The notes: a model not told the origin generated them from the letters alone. A stretch of 64,000 nucleotides of DNA from Variovorax soli NBRC 106424 (GCF_001591385.1 NZ_BCUU01000009.1:23876-87875), one strand, 5' to 3'; counted from the stretch's first letter, positions 39,119 to 47,536 are shown. Numbers and translations are program-made.

Positions 39119-39867
39119 CTGCCGAGAACAAGCTGCGCGTTGCCACCTACAACATCCACAAGGGTGTGCAGGGGCTCGGGCCCGCGAGCCGGCTCGAAAT
39201 CCACAACCTCGGCCATGCGGTCGAGCAGCTGGACGCCGACATCATCTGCCTGCAGGAAGTGCGCAAGATGAACCGCAAGGCGGCCCTCAAGTTCGCGCGC
39301 TGGCCCGAGCAGTCGCAGGCCGAGTTCCTCGCGCCCCTGGGCTACACGGCGGTCTACGAAACCAATGCCTACACCCGCCACGGCGAACACGGCAACGCCT
39401 TGCTCACCCGCTGGCCGGTGATCCGCAAGACGCACCGCGACATTTCCGACCACCGCTTCGAGCAGCGCGGCCTGCTGCACGCGGTGATCGACGTCGACGG
39501 CACGCCGCTGCACACCATCGTGCTGCACCTGGGGCTGATCAAGGGCAGCCGCATCCGCCAGGTGGCCCAGCTGCGCGATTTCGTCGAGCGCGAGATCCCG
39601 CCGGACGAGCGGCTGGTCGTGGCCGGCGACTTCAACGACTGGGGTGCGCGCATGCGCTACGCCATGAACGCGATGGGCCTGCGCGACGCCAGCGACCTGC
39701 GCGGCCCGCGCATCCTGACCTACCCCTCGCGCCTGCCCCTGACGCAGCTCGATTTCATCTATGCACGCCACCTGCGGCTGACGGAGTGCTCGGTACCGCG
39801 CGGCCCGATCTGGGCGCGCATGTCGGATCACCTGCCGCTCGTGGCCGATTTTTCGCTACAAGATTGA
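39115..39867 (+). CDS. Endonuclease/exonuclease/phosphatase family protein (YbhP-like)
   Basis: A 250-residue EEP-superfamily metal-dependent phosphoesterase without a signal peptide. Visible active-site landmarks: YNIHKGVQG (Asn), CLQEVRK (metal-binding Glu), HGEHGNALLTRWPV, VAGDFNDWG (Asp/Asn pair) and the C-terminal SDHLPLVADF (Asp-His). The fold serves nucleases and phosphomonoesterases alike. The gene overlaps nudB by 4 bp and is followed by folE after 74 bp, so it sits within the pterin pathway; whether it dephosphorylates a pterin or is the YbhP/cardiolipin-associated type cannot be decided from sequence. Confidence 0.9.
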   Translation: MTAENKLRVATYNIHKGVQGLGPASRLEIHNLGHAVEQLDADIICLQEVRKMNRKAALKFARWPEQSQAEFLAPLGYTAVYETNAYTRHGEHGNALLTRWPVIRKTHRDISDHRFEQRGLLHAVIDVDGTPLHTIVLHLGLIKGSRIRQVAQLRDFVEREIPPDERLVVAGDFNDWGARMRYAMNAMGLRDASDLRGPRILTYPSRLPLTQLDFIYARHLRLTECSVPRGPIWARMSDHLPLVADFSLQD

Positions 39868-39941
39868 TAGCAGACGAGGCAATTGCCACGTGTATTCCGG
39901 CCTGGGAGGGCAGGGAATCCATTCACTGATAGGATGCACCA

Positions 39942-40688
39942 ATGCTGACCAAGATCGACGCCAAGCTGCGCCCCGTGGAGGCGCCGGCCACGCCGGCTGC
40001 GGAGGATGAAGGCACGCCCGTCTCCGTGAAGATCCGCGAGCGGATCCAGGCCGCCCGCAAGCGCTTCTACGCCAACGACAACATCGCCGAGTTCATCCAG
40101 CCCGGCGAGCTGGAGTCCTTGCTCGACGAGGTCGAGGACAAGATGAAGGGCGTGCTCGAAAGCCTGGTGATCGACATCGAAGGCGACCACAACACCGGCA
40201 ACACCGCCCGCCGCGTGGCCAAGATGTACCTCAACGAGGTGTTCAGGGGCCGCTACGTGCCCGCGCCTTCGCTCACCGAGTTTCCCAACGCCGAGCGCCT
40301 GAACGAGCTCATGATCGTCGGCCCGATCACGGTGCGCAGCGCCTGCTCGCACCACTTCTGCCCGATCATCGGCAAGCTGTGGATCGGCGTCATGCCCAAC
40401 GAGCACACCAACGTCATCGGCCTGTCCAAGTACGCGCGCCTGGCCGAGTGGGTCATGGGCCGTCCGCAGATCCAGGAAGAAGCCGTGGTGCAGCTGGCCG
40501 ACCTGATCCAGGAAAAGACCAGCCCCGACGGCCTGGCGCTGGTGGTCGAGGCCGAGCACTTCTGCATGCAGTGGCGCGGCGTGAAGGAAATGGACAGCAA
40601 GATGATCAACTCGGTCATGCGCGGCGCCTTCCTGAAAGACGCCTCGCTGCGCCGCGAATTCCTGTCGCTGCTTCCGCGCAAAGGCTAA
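39942..40688 (+). CDS. folE: GTP cyclohydrolase I
   Basis: Converts GTP to 7,8-dihydroneopterin triphosphate, the entry to folate. The 248-residue protein has an N-terminal extension (about 60 residues) before the core with the zinc-binding Cys in ACSHHFCPIIG (about residues 128-138), GLSKYARLAEW and the second zinc-site Cys in EAEHFCMQWRGV. The N-terminal extension is longer than in E. coli (222 residues). Product feeds NudB, encoded two genes upstream. The BLUF gene begins 21 bp downstream, in the same direction. Confidence 0.95.
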   Translation: MLTKIDAKLRPVEAPATPAAEDEGTPVSVKIRERIQAARKRFYANDNIAEFIQPGELESLLDEVEDKMKGVLESLVIDIEGDHNTGNTARRVAKMYLNEVFRGRYVPAPSLTEFPNAERLNELMIVGPITVRSACSHHFCPIIGKLWIGVMPNEHTNVIGLSKYARLAEWVMGRPQIQEEAVVQLADLIQEKTSPDGLALVVEAEHFCMQWRGVKEMDSKMINSVMRGAFLKDASLRREFLSLLPRKG

Positions 40689-40709
40689 TCAAGCAAAGGT
40701 TGATTCGAG

Positions 40710-41132
40710 ATGCTCGTCCGTCTGCTCTATGCCAGCCGTGCGGTGGATTCCGATCCGAGGACCGTCGAGGCCATTCTGGCCCAGGCGCGCGCCCACAACA
40801 CCTCCACCGGCATCACCGGCATCCTGTGCCATGGCGGCGGCGTGTTCCTGCAGGCCATCGAGGGCGGCCGCAAGGCGGTGAGCGAGCTCTTCGGCCACAT
40901 CCAGAAGGACCCGCGCCACAAGGACGTGGAGCTGCTGCACTTCGAAGAGATCAACGAGCGCCGCTTCGGCGGCTGGACCATGGGGTTGGTGAGCCTCACC
41001 AAGGTCCACTCCTCGATGCTGCTGCGCTATTCCGAGCGGCCAGAGCTCGACCCGTATGCGGTGTCCGGCAAGGTCTCGATGGCGCTGCTCGAAGAGCTGA
41101 TGGCCACCGCATCGATCGTCTGCCGCCCCTAG
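40710..41132 (+). CDS. Stand-alone BLUF-domain blue-light sensor
   Basis: A 140-residue single-domain FAD-binding photoreceptor. The BLUF residues are all present: Tyr7 (RLLYASRA), Asn30 (AHNTSTGITG), Gln48 (VFLQAIEGG), and Trp89/Met91 (GGWTMGL), matching Tyr21/Asn45/Gln63/Trp104/Met106 of AppA. After the 95-residue BLUF core there is only a short helical extension, so output must come from a protein partner, as for PixD. It lies 21 bp after folE, implying co-transcription, and 19 bp before the DUF429 gene. Partner unknown. Confidence 0.93.
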   Translation: MLVRLLYASRAVDSDPRTVEAILAQARAHNTSTGITGILCHGGGVFLQAIEGGRKAVSELFGHIQKDPRHKDVELLHFEEINERRFGGWTMGLVSLTKVHSSMLLRYSERPELDPYAVSGKVSMALLEELMATASIVCRP

Positions 41133-41151
41133 GGCACCGCCGGACGGCCCC

Positions 41152-41979
41152 TTGCCACCGGAGCTGCTGCTCGGCTGCGACTTCTCCAGCGCACCGACCC
41201 GCCGCAAGGCCATCGTCGTCGCAGTCGGTTCGCTCGACCCGGCCGGCCGCAGGCTGGCGCTGGATGAACTGCTGAGATTCACCACGCTGCAGGCCTGGGG
41301 CGATTGGCTGGCCGGGCAGCCGCGCTGGATCGGTGCCTTCGATTTCCCGTTCAGCCTGCCGCGCGAGCTGGTCGAGCACCTGGGCTGGCCCACCGCATGG
41401 CCTGAACTCATCGCGCACTACGCCGCACTGGAGCGCCCCGAGATCCGCCGCCTGTTTGCCGCGTTCTGCGCCGCGCGTCCCGTCGGCGCCAAGTTCGTCC
41501 ACCGGGCGACAGACGGGCCGGCCGGCTCCAGCTCCTCGATGAAGTGGGTCAACCCGCCGGTGGCCTACATGCTGCACGCCGGCGTGCCGCGCCTGCTGGC
41601 GGCCGGCGCCGCGTTTCCTGCATTGCACATGCCAGCGAACGCCGCCGGGCGGATCGCCCTGGAAGGCTACCCCGGCTTGCTGGCGCGCGAGTTGATCGGG
41701 CGCCGCAGCTACAAGAGCGACGACACGTCGCGCCAGACGGAGGAACGCCGGGTGGCGCGTGCCGATCTGGCGGCTGCGCTCGTGCGTGGCGACACACGGC
41801 TGGCCATCTCGCTCGACGCGACGCCCGGGCAGCTCGAGATGCTCGTGGCCGATGCCACCGGCGACGCCATCGACGCGTTGCTGTGCCTCGTGCAGGCGGC
41901 ATGGGCCAGCCAGCGCGTGCCCGGCTTCGGGCTTCCGGAGGGCATCGACCCCCTGGAAGGCTGGATCGTCACCGCCTGA
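41152..41979 (+). CDS. DUF429 family protein
   Basis: A 275-residue protein of the DUF429 family, which has an RNase H-like predicted nuclease fold. The start of the fold (LLLGCDFSSAPTRRKAIVV, acidic Asp) and IGAFDFPFSLP are visible, with EGYPGLLARELIG and SYKSDD further on. The only start in range is a TTG at 41152, 19 bp after the BLUF stop; no clear ribosome-binding site is seen. It may be coupled to the BLUF gene. Function not known. Confidence 0.75.
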   Translation: MPPELLLGCDFSSAPTRRKAIVVAVGSLDPAGRRLALDELLRFTTLQAWGDWLAGQPRWIGAFDFPFSLPRELVEHLGWPTAWPELIAHYAALERPEIRRLFAAFCAARPVGAKFVHRATDGPAGSSSSMKWVNPPVAYMLHAGVPRLLAAGAAFPALHMPANAAGRIALEGYPGLLARELIGRRSYKSDDTSRQTEERRVARADLAAALVRGDTRLAISLDATPGQLEMLVADATGDAIDALLCLVQAAWASQRVPGFGLPEGIDPLEGWIVTA

Positions 41980-42078
41980 AGCGTGCACCCTTGTCCTACA
42001 GCGATTGGCGGCACCGGGCAGACAGGCGCCGCGTGGTGCCCTGGCTAGATTGGGTCATCTCGATTTCAGGAGATTGCC

Positions 42079-42579
42079 ATGACAGAAGCCAAACTGCTGT
42101 TGGCCGGGAAGCTGCAGGCCGGCTGCGCCTGCGCGCTGCTGGGCGCTGCGGCGCTGGCACTGGGCGGCTGCGACAAGGGCGAAAACCGCAGTGCCGGACA
42201 GGCAGTGGACGACGCGGTCGCCCGTACGGAGCGCGCGGCGGAGGAAGCCAAGGCAAAGACCGAGCAGATGGCGCAGGAAGCGCGGGCGAAGGTGGAGTCT
42301 TCCGATGCCGCATCGCGCGTCACGGAGGCGGCCAAGGACGCCGGCAGCGCCATGGCCAAGGCGGCCGACGACGCCACCATCACGGCCGCCGTGAGCGCCG
42401 GCCTGGCCAAGGATCCGGATCTGAGTGCCATCAAGATCGACGTCGACACGCAGGCCGGCAAGGTCACCCTGCGCGGCCCGGCCCCCAACCCGGTGGCCAA
42501 GGAACGTGCCGAGGAGATCGCCAAGAACGTCAAGGGCGTGAGCTCGGTGGACAACCAGCTCGAAGTCAAGACGATGTAG
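42079..42579 (+). CDS. BON-domain lipoprotein
   Basis: A 166-residue exported protein with a signal peptide ending in a lipobox (ALGGC, Cys31), then an Ala/Lys/Glu-rich helical segment (about residues 40-95, probable coiled coil) and one BON domain (about 100-166, ITAAVSAGLAKDPDLSAIKI to VDNQLEVK). BON domains bind phospholipid membranes and occur in osmotic-stress proteins such as OsmY. AGGAG lies 9 nt before the ATG. A strong terminator follows. It faces the ferritin-like gene tail to tail. Confidence 0.9.
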   Translation: MTEAKLLLAGKLQAGCACALLGAAALALGGCDKGENRSAGQAVDDAVARTERAAEEAKAKTEQMAQEARAKVESSDAASRVTEAAKDAGSAMAKAADDATITAAVSAGLAKDPDLSAIKIDVDTQAGKVTLRGPAPNPVAKERAEEIAKNVKGVSSVDNQLEVKTM

Positions 42580-42603
42580 GCGCGGCGCTACCGGGACCCG
42601 ACG

Positions 42604-42642
42604 GACAGTAAAAAGCCCTGCATCGCAGGGCTTTTTACTGTC
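42604..42642. terminator. Bidirectional rho-independent terminator, BON / ferritin-like
   Basis: GACAGTAAAAAGCCCTG (42604-42620) and CAGGGCTTTTTACTGTC (42626-42642) form a perfect 17-bp stem around a 5-nt loop with an internal A-run/T-run, in the 78-bp space between convergent genes. Confidence 0.92.
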
Positions 42643-42657
42643 TTCCGGCCGGCCGTT

Positions 42658-43218
42658 TCAGTGGCCCAGCCAGTCCTTCAGCTCGTCGGCATGTTCCTCT
42701 TCCTGCGCCAGGATCTCTTCCAGCATCCGGCGGGTGGTCGGGTCCTTGTCGCCGATCAGGTTGATCATCTGGCGATAGCTCTCGACCGCGATGCGCTCGG
42801 CCACGAGGTTGGCGCGCACCATGGACTGCAGGTCGGTGGAGGCGTCGTAGCCGGCATGGCTGCGCTCGAGCAGGTGCGAGGGCGCGAAGTCGGGCTCGCC
42901 GCCCAATTGCACGATGCGCTCCGCGATCTTGTCGGCATGCGCCGACTCTTCGTTGGCATGCACCAGGAACTCGTCGGCAATGGCCGGCGACTGCACGCCG
43001 TTGGCGGTGAAGTAGTGGCGCTTGTAGCGCAGGATGCAGACGAGCTCGGTGGCCAGCGCATCGTTGAGCAGCTTCACGATGTCGTCGCGCCAGGGGCCGA
43101 AGCCCGGGGTGACGGCGCCGTCGTCCAGGCGCTGGCCGGCTGCGCGGATGGCCGCCTCGTCCAGCTGCAGGCGGCCGCTGGCCGGGGCCGCATGGGCCGT
43201 GTTCTGTTGTTGTGTCAT
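42658..43218 (-). CDS. Ferritin-like domain protein (bacterioferritin-type)
   Basis: A 186-residue four-helix protein with the two iron-binding half-sites: ELVCILRYKRHYF and EESAHADKIAERI (first E and ExxH), then ERIAVESYRQM and EEEHADELKDWL (second E and ExxH). It resembles bacterioferritin/DPS-like proteins that oxidise or store iron; a haem-ligand Met is not obvious. About 45 residues precede the core. AAAGGA lies 6 nt before the chosen ATG, which overlaps the stop of the upstream YqjK-like gene. Likely role in oxidative/iron stress with its neighbours. Confidence 0.88.
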   Translation of the reverse strand: MTQQQNTAHAAPASGRLQLDEAAIRAAGQRLDDGAVTPGFGPWRDDIVKLLNDALATELVCILRYKRHYFTANGVQSPAIADEFLVHANEESAHADKIAERIVQLGGEPDFAPSHLLERSHAGYDASTDLQSMVRANLVAERIAVESYRQMINLIGDKDPTTRRMLEEILAQEEEHADELKDWLGH

Positions 43219-43640
43219 GGCGAATCCTTTCGTGGGGAGGTTTTGCGCTGCATCAGCGCATTGACCACGCCCGCGAGTTCCGAGGTCTTGAACGTGGTCG
43301 CGACGAGGGCCGACGCGCTGAGCAGGCGCCAGGGGCGGGTGAGCACCACGGCGGCGCCGACGGCCGCCGCCACGGCCACCAGCTTGAGCGGCTCTTCGCG
43401 CGCGTACTTCTCGAGGACCGGGCGGGCCAACTGGCCCGCAGCGTGCAGGGGGTGGCGCTGCCACCAATGGCGCGCCACACCGCGCGCGACCGGTGCCCAG
43501 GACACGCCGTTCAGGAAGGAAGGGCGCTCGCTCGCGCGCTGGCCCGAGGCTTCGCTGCCTTGCAGCTGGCTCATCAGCGCGTGGCGCGAAACGGCCAGGC
43601 GCTGCTGCGGGGTGAGGCGCTGTTGTGGTTCAGTCGGCAC
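43215..43640 (-). CDS. YqjK-position membrane-associated protein
   Basis: A 141-residue basic protein with a hydrophobic stretch near residues 85-120 (LKLVAVAAAVGAAVVLTRPW, then LLSASALVATTFK). A GTG start at 43640 is supported by AGGAG with 6-nt spacing inside the preceding gene, giving an 11-bp overlap with it; its stop overlaps the ferritin-like ATG. Its place after YqjD-like and YqjE-like genes equals that of yqjK in E. coli, and the RPWRLLSASALVATTFK segment loosely recalls the YqjK C-terminus. The assignment is positional. Confidence 0.7.
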   Translation of the reverse strand: MPTEPQQRLTPQQRLAVSRHALMSQLQGSEASGQRASERPSFLNGVSWAPVARGVARHWWQRHPLHAAGQLARPVLEKYAREEPLKLVAVAAAVGAAVVLTRPWRLLSASALVATTFKTSELAGVVNALMQRKTSPRKDSP

Positions 43641-44010
43641 GGGCTTCTCCTGCCATGTGCAGCGCACGGACGTCGGCTTCGAGTTGCGCGCGGATGTCCT
43701 CGAAGCCCTCGAGGTTGGCCGGGCGCGAGGCGTAGTAGCCGGCGACCAGCGCCACCACCACCGCGACGCCCGGCACCGCGGCCAGGACCCAGTGAAAGCT
43801 CCCGTGCATCACACCCATCATGGCGGCGATGCCGATGAGCCCCAACGCCATGACCGCGCTGATGGCCGCGAGGACGCCTGCCACGATGCGGGCCACCAGG
43901 CGGCGGCTCGCTTCTGCGGCTTCTTCCCTGACCAGCGCCATGTAGTTGGCAACATGGTCGGCAACCAGTTCCGGATGCCCGAGTACCGTGGTGTAGATGG
44001 GATGCAGCAT
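43630..44010 (-). CDS. Phage-holin-superfamily protein (YqjE/DUF1469-like)
   Basis: A 126-residue membrane protein with two adjacent helices (about residues 40-62, IVAGVLAAISAVMALGLIG, and 72-95, WVLAAVPGVAVVVALVAGYY) flanked by charged ends, the layout of the YqjE/holin_phiX-like family found in stationary-phase operons. The start at 44010 (MLHPIYTTVLGHP) fits the family; an open frame extends 33 codons upstream without similarity. 'Holin' here is only a superfamily label; no phage genes are near. Confidence 0.82.
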   Translation of the reverse strand: MLHPIYTTVLGHPELVADHVANYMALVREEAAEASRRLVARIVAGVLAAISAVMALGLIGIAAMMGVMHGSFHWVLAAVPGVAVVVALVAGYYASRPANLEGFEDIRAQLEADVRALHMAGEARAD

Positions 44011-44112
44011 GTTGAATGCGGGCGAGGCCCGGAATGGAGAAATGCCTCGCGCCGCGCGAAGCTCGGCTGACGAACAGGCGCAAAGGGCACCTGCGTGCCC
44101 TGGCGCCATCGG

Positions 44113-44487
44113 TCAGTCGTCGTCGCTTCGCCGCGTGGCCAGCACGATCAGCGCCGTGATGGCAGCGCCCGCGGCGGCCGCCAGCAGCACCGAGCGCACA
44201 GGCTGGTCGGCGATGTACCGGCCGGTCATGTCCGCGGCTTCCTCGAACCGGCGCTGCGCGCGCGCACTGGTCTTCGAGGCAGATTCCAGTCCGCGCTGCA
44301 CGGCCTGCTGGACCCGGGCGGCGATCTGCTCCATGGTGGGTTCGGCTTCGCGCCGGAAGTCGCGCACTCGTTCCCCGGCAGCGTTCACCGCGTTTTGCGC
44401 ATAGGCGCGGGTGGATTCAACCGTGTCCTGTGCGGCCTGGCGATATTCCTCGGCCAGTTCGGAGGCGGTCTTGGGTGTTGCGCTCAT
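44113..44487 (-). CDS. DUF883 family protein (YqjD/ElaB-like)
   Basis: A 124-residue protein with a long amphipathic helical N-terminus (about residues 8-85, heptad-like, rich in Ala/Glu/Arg) and one C-terminal membrane helix with a GxxxG-like pattern (SVLLAAAAGAAITALIVLATRR). This is the YqjD/ElaB layout: inner-membrane proteins bound to ribosomes in stationary phase in E. coli. GGGAAGAAGC precedes the ATG. It heads the YqjD-YqjE-YqjK-like run on the minus strand. Confidence 0.88.
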   Translation of the reverse strand: MSATPKTASELAEEYRQAAQDTVESTRAYAQNAVNAAGERVRDFRREAEPTMEQIAARVQQAVQRGLESASKTSARAQRRFEEAADMTGRYIADQPVRSVLLAAAAGAAITALIVLATRRSDDD

Positions 44488-44551
44488 TGCTTCTTCCCTT
44501 TCTTTGAATGAGATGTTGACGATGGAACTTGCCCCGGCCATCGTAGCCGCG

Positions 44552-44716
44552 CTAGCCGCGGCGCATCAAGCTTGCGATGAAACCGGCGATGGCGAGAACC
44601 GCGAAGATGACGAACAGCACTTTGGCAATACCGGCCGCGCCGGCAGCGATACCACCGAAGCCGAGCACTGCGGCCACCAGGGCGATGATCAGGAAGACGA
44701 CTGCGTAGTACAGCAT
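44552..44716 (-). CDS. DUF1328/YtjA family small membrane protein
   Basis: A 54-residue peptide with two hydrophobic helices ([20 protein letters not shown] and [18 protein letters not shown]) and a basic C-terminus MRRG, the standard YtjA form. GAGGAG lies 7 nt upstream of the ATG, which fixes the start over a longer frame. It precedes the DUF883 gene by 64 bp on the same strand. Members are often induced by envelope or general stress. Confidence 0.92.
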   Translation of the reverse strand: MLYYAVVFLIIALVAAVLGFGGIAAGAAGIAKVLFVIFAVLAIAGFIASLMRRG

Positions 44717-44793
44717 GATGAACTCCTCAGCGGGTCTTGCGCCACGTGTCTGGCGCATGTGAAAACCTTAGGCGCTCTGCTGGGGCGAAGGTG

Positions 44794-46233
44794 TCAGCCG
44801 CCGGGCGCGGGGGGCGTAGGAGGCAGGCCATTTGCCGGCTCCGCGGCAGGCGGAGCCGCCACGGGCAGCACCGCGCGCAGCGTCGTGCCGCGTCCGGGCG
44901 CCGACGCGATGCTGAGCTTGCCGTGCGCGGTCTCCACCCGATGGCGCATGCCCGACAGGCCATGCGTGGCGGGCTTCATCTTGTGCATGTCGAAGCCCTG
45001 GCCGTTGTCGGCGACTTCCACCTGCACATGGCTGCCGAAGTTCTGCAGGACGATGGTGGCCTCGGTGGCCTTCGCGTACTTGCCGATGTTGGTCAGGCTC
45101 TCCTGCACCATGCGGTAGACGGTGAGCTGGTTGCTCTCGCTGAGGTTGACCGGCTCCAGCGCCATCTCCACCTGGATGCCCGAACGCTCCGCGAACTCGC
45201 GGCCCAGGATCTCGAGCGATGCCACCAGCCCGAGGTTGGCCAGCGACGAAGGGCGCAGGTCTTCGATGATGCGGCGCTTGAGCGCGATGCCGCTGTTGAG
45301 CAGCTCGGTCAGGTGCTGCAGCCGCTCGGTCGCTTCCGGCGAGGTGGCCAGGCGCGACTTGAGCCGTGCGGCGTCTAGCTTGGCGGCGGTGAGCAGCGCA
45401 CCGAGCTCGTCGTGCAGCTCGCGCGCCAGGAAGCCGCGCTCGTTCTCGCGCACCTCCTGCAAGTGGGTGGCCAGCTCGCCCAGCGTGGCGGTGCGCTCGC
45501 GCACTTCATCTTCCAGGGCGTTGCGCTCGCGTTCCAGCGCTTGCTGCTGTCGCTCGCCGGCTTCGCGCAGGCGGTGCGTCTGGCGCAGGTAGAGATAGAA
45601 GGCGAACAGGCCGGTGAGGGCGGCCAGCCCGATGCCCAGCCGCGCCGTGGCCAGGGACCGGGCGATCTGCGCCTGGCCCGCCATGAGCGACTGGTTGCTC
45701 AGGGCCATCAGCCCGGCGGCCTCGGTGCGGATGGCCGCCATTTCCTCGCGGCCCACGTCGGTGGTGACCACGAACTTCCAGGCATCGTCCTTGCCCGATT
45801 CGCGCAGCCGCACCGTCATCTCGATTTCGGCCATCTTGCGCATCACATGGTCGGTGAGGGTGGCCAGGCGCGCGCTTTCGTCGGACTTGCCCTCGTAGAG
45901 CTTGCGAAGGGCGGCCAGCTGGTTGGAAATCTGCTTGGCCGCCGCGTCGTAGGGTTCGCGGTACTGCGGCTGGCCGGTCAGCAAATAGCCGAGCTGGCCG
46001 TTTTCCGCGTCCACGATGTTCTGCACCAGCGAGCTGAGCACCAGGCGCTCGCCCTGCGCCTCGCCGATCTCCTGCAGCGCCCGGGTGGATTGCCGATAGC
46101 CGGTTTCGTTGATGAACACCAGCACGAGCGCGGCCAGCACGGCCAGGCCCAGGCCCAGCTGGAGTGGGCGAAATGCCAACCAACGTTGCAGGCGCTGTCC
46201 GACAAGACTTGAGGTCAAACTGTGAATAATCAT
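44794..46233 (-). CDS. CHASE3 sensor histidine kinase (HisKA_3, NarL-partner type)
   Basis: A 479-residue inner-membrane kinase. First membrane helix about residues 25-42, periplasmic CHASE3 domain (about 43-190, with NIVDAENGQLGYLLTGQ), second helix about 197-215, coiled linker, HisKA_3 dimerisation domain with phospho-acceptor His274 (RELHDELGALL) and HATPase (DNGQGF, HGLSGMRHRV, GRGTTLRAVLPV). The C-terminus is Pro-rich. It is divergent from the NarL-type regulator gene 62 bp away, its likely partner. Signal unknown. Confidence 0.93.
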   Translation of the reverse strand: MIIHSLTSSLVGQRLQRWLAFRPLQLGLGLAVLAALVLVFINETGYRQSTRALQEIGEAQGERLVLSSLVQNIVDAENGQLGYLLTGQPQYREPYDAAAKQISNQLAALRKLYEGKSDESARLATLTDHVMRKMAEIEMTVRLRESGKDDAWKFVVTTDVGREEMAAIRTEAAGLMALSNQSLMAGQAQIARSLATARLGIGLAALTGLFAFYLYLRQTHRLREAGERQQQALERERNALEDEVRERTATLGELATHLQEVRENERGFLARELHDELGALLTAAKLDAARLKSRLATSPEATERLQHLTELLNSGIALKRRIIEDLRPSSLANLGLVASLEILGREFAERSGIQVEMALEPVNLSESNQLTVYRMVQESLTNIGKYAKATEATIVLQNFGSHVQVEVADNGQGFDMHKMKPATHGLSGMRHRVETAHGKLSIASAPGRGTTLRAVLPVAAPPAAEPANGLPPTPPAPGG

Positions 46234-46295
46234 CTTGAACCAGGGACGGGACCGTAAGCGCTCATCAGAATGCGATCAAGCGACAAGGGCAACAG

Positions 46296-46928
46296 ATGAT
46301 CAGAATCGGAATTGTGGACGACCATGCCATCGTCCGCTCGGGCTTGCGACAGTTCTTCTCGGAACATGTCGACCTGCGCGTCGTCGGCGAGGCAGCCAGC
46401 GGCCGCGAGGCGATCGACCTCGTGCGCAACACCGAAATGGATGTGCTCGTCATGGATCTGTCGATGCCGGGGCAAAGCGGCATCGATGCGCTGGCGATGA
46501 TTCGCGCCAAGGCGCCCGACGTGGGCATCCTCATCCTCAGCGCCTATCCCGAGGAGCATTACGCACTCAACCTCATCCGACAGGGCGCCAGCGGCTATCT
46601 CAACAAGGAATGCGATCCGATGGAAATCGTGAACGCCATCCGCACCATCGCCCTGGGCCGCCGCCACATCACGCCGGCCGTGGCCGACCTGCTGGCGCGC
46701 CAGCTGGACCGCAAGACCGACAGCGCGCCGCACGAGCAACTGTCCGAGCGCGAGTTCCAGGTGTTCCTGAAACTCGCCAAGGGCGAAACCGCGGGCGACA
46801 TCGCCAAGGCGCTGTCGCTGTCCGTGAAGACGGTCAGCACCTACCGCACCCGGCTGATGGAGAAGATGAACCTGTCCTCCAACAGCGACCTCACCTACTA
46901 CGCCCTGAAGAACAAGCTGATCGACTGA
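46296..46928 (+). CDS. NarL/FixJ-family response regulator
   Basis: A 210-residue regulator: receiver domain (about residues 1-120) with Asp8/Asp9, phospho-acceptor Asp54 (VLVMDLSMPG), Ser82 and Lys104, then a LuxR-type helix-turn-helix (about 145-205, LSEREFQVFLKLAKGE and ALSLSVKTVSTYRTRL). Complete catalytic set, so phosphorylation by the divergent CHASE3 kinase is expected. It may control the adjacent stress block; no binding site is proven. Confidence 0.95.
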   Translation: MIRIGIVDDHAIVRSGLRQFFSEHVDLRVVGEAASGREAIDLVRNTEMDVLVMDLSMPGQSGIDALAMIRAKAPDVGILILSAYPEEHYALNLIRQGASGYLNKECDPMEIVNAIRTIALGRRHITPAVADLLARQLDRKTDSAPHEQLSEREFQVFLKLAKGETAGDIAKALSLSVKTVSTYRTRLMEKMNLSSNSDLTYYALKNKLID

Positions 46929-47055
46929 GCCGGTCGCGAAAGCGCAGCGCAGGCCCCCGGGCTGTGCTGCACTGCCGCATGCCTGCACTTGCGGCAGCCC
47001 CGCGGGCCGACGGCGCCCGGGCGCTGCCGCCAAGCGGCCGGGGAGGAGGCTGCGG

Positions 47056-47472
47056 CTACGGCGCACTGGCCGCCGCGCCTGAGTCGCTGGAGAGCAGCGC
47101 GCAGTAGTCCACCAGTGCGTCGATTTCATTGGACTTGTCGAACACGGCATCCGCGCCCAGTTGCGCGCAACGCTTGCGGATGTCGGGCGTGGCGTAGTTG
47201 CTGAGCACCACCACCTTCTGGGTGGACAGGCGCTGGAGGCATTCCTGCAGGACGCCCAGGCCGCTGCCTTGCTTGAGAAAGAGGTCGACGATGGTCAGGT
47301 CCCAGTCGTTGGCATGCTCATGAAGCCAGCGCCTGGCGTCGGATTCAGTTTCGGAATGGCCGATGGCCGAGACTCGGGTCAGTTCCTCCAAGGTCCCGAC
47401 CAGGTTTTCCCGGATCGTGGCGTTGTCTTCGACGATGTATGTCTTGAGCGTCCTTGGCATGTCGGAAGACAT
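47056..47472 (-). CDS. Single-domain response regulator (receiver only)
   Basis: A 138-residue stand-alone receiver with Glu15/Asp16, phospho-acceptor Asp63 (LTIVDLFLKQGSG), Ser91 (VVLSNYATPDIRK) and Lys113 (VFDKSNEID). No DNA-binding domain, so it acts by protein contact or phosphate transfer. A second ATG (MPRTL, 47460) is possible. It points towards the NarL-type regulator gene (convergent), and an 18-bp palindrome lies 65 bp upstream. It may be another target of the nearby kinase. Confidence 0.9.
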   Translation of the reverse strand: MSSDMPRTLKTYIVEDNATIRENLVGTLEELTRVSAIGHSETESDARRWLHEHANDWDLTIVDLFLKQGSGLGVLQECLQRLSTQKVVVLSNYATPDIRKRCAQLGADAVFDKSNEIDALVDYCALLSSDSGAAASAP

Positions 47473-47536
47473 TCACATTTTTCGGCCTGCCACTGACGAG
47501 GAGCAATGGTCCAGGAGTGCCAATCGTATCGATCGG

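Noticed and set aside
43630..44010. Holin-like protein as a sign of prophage
   Set aside because: No endolysin, integrase, capsid or attachment-site genes are near. The gene order matches the yqjD-yqjE-yqjK chromosomal operon instead.
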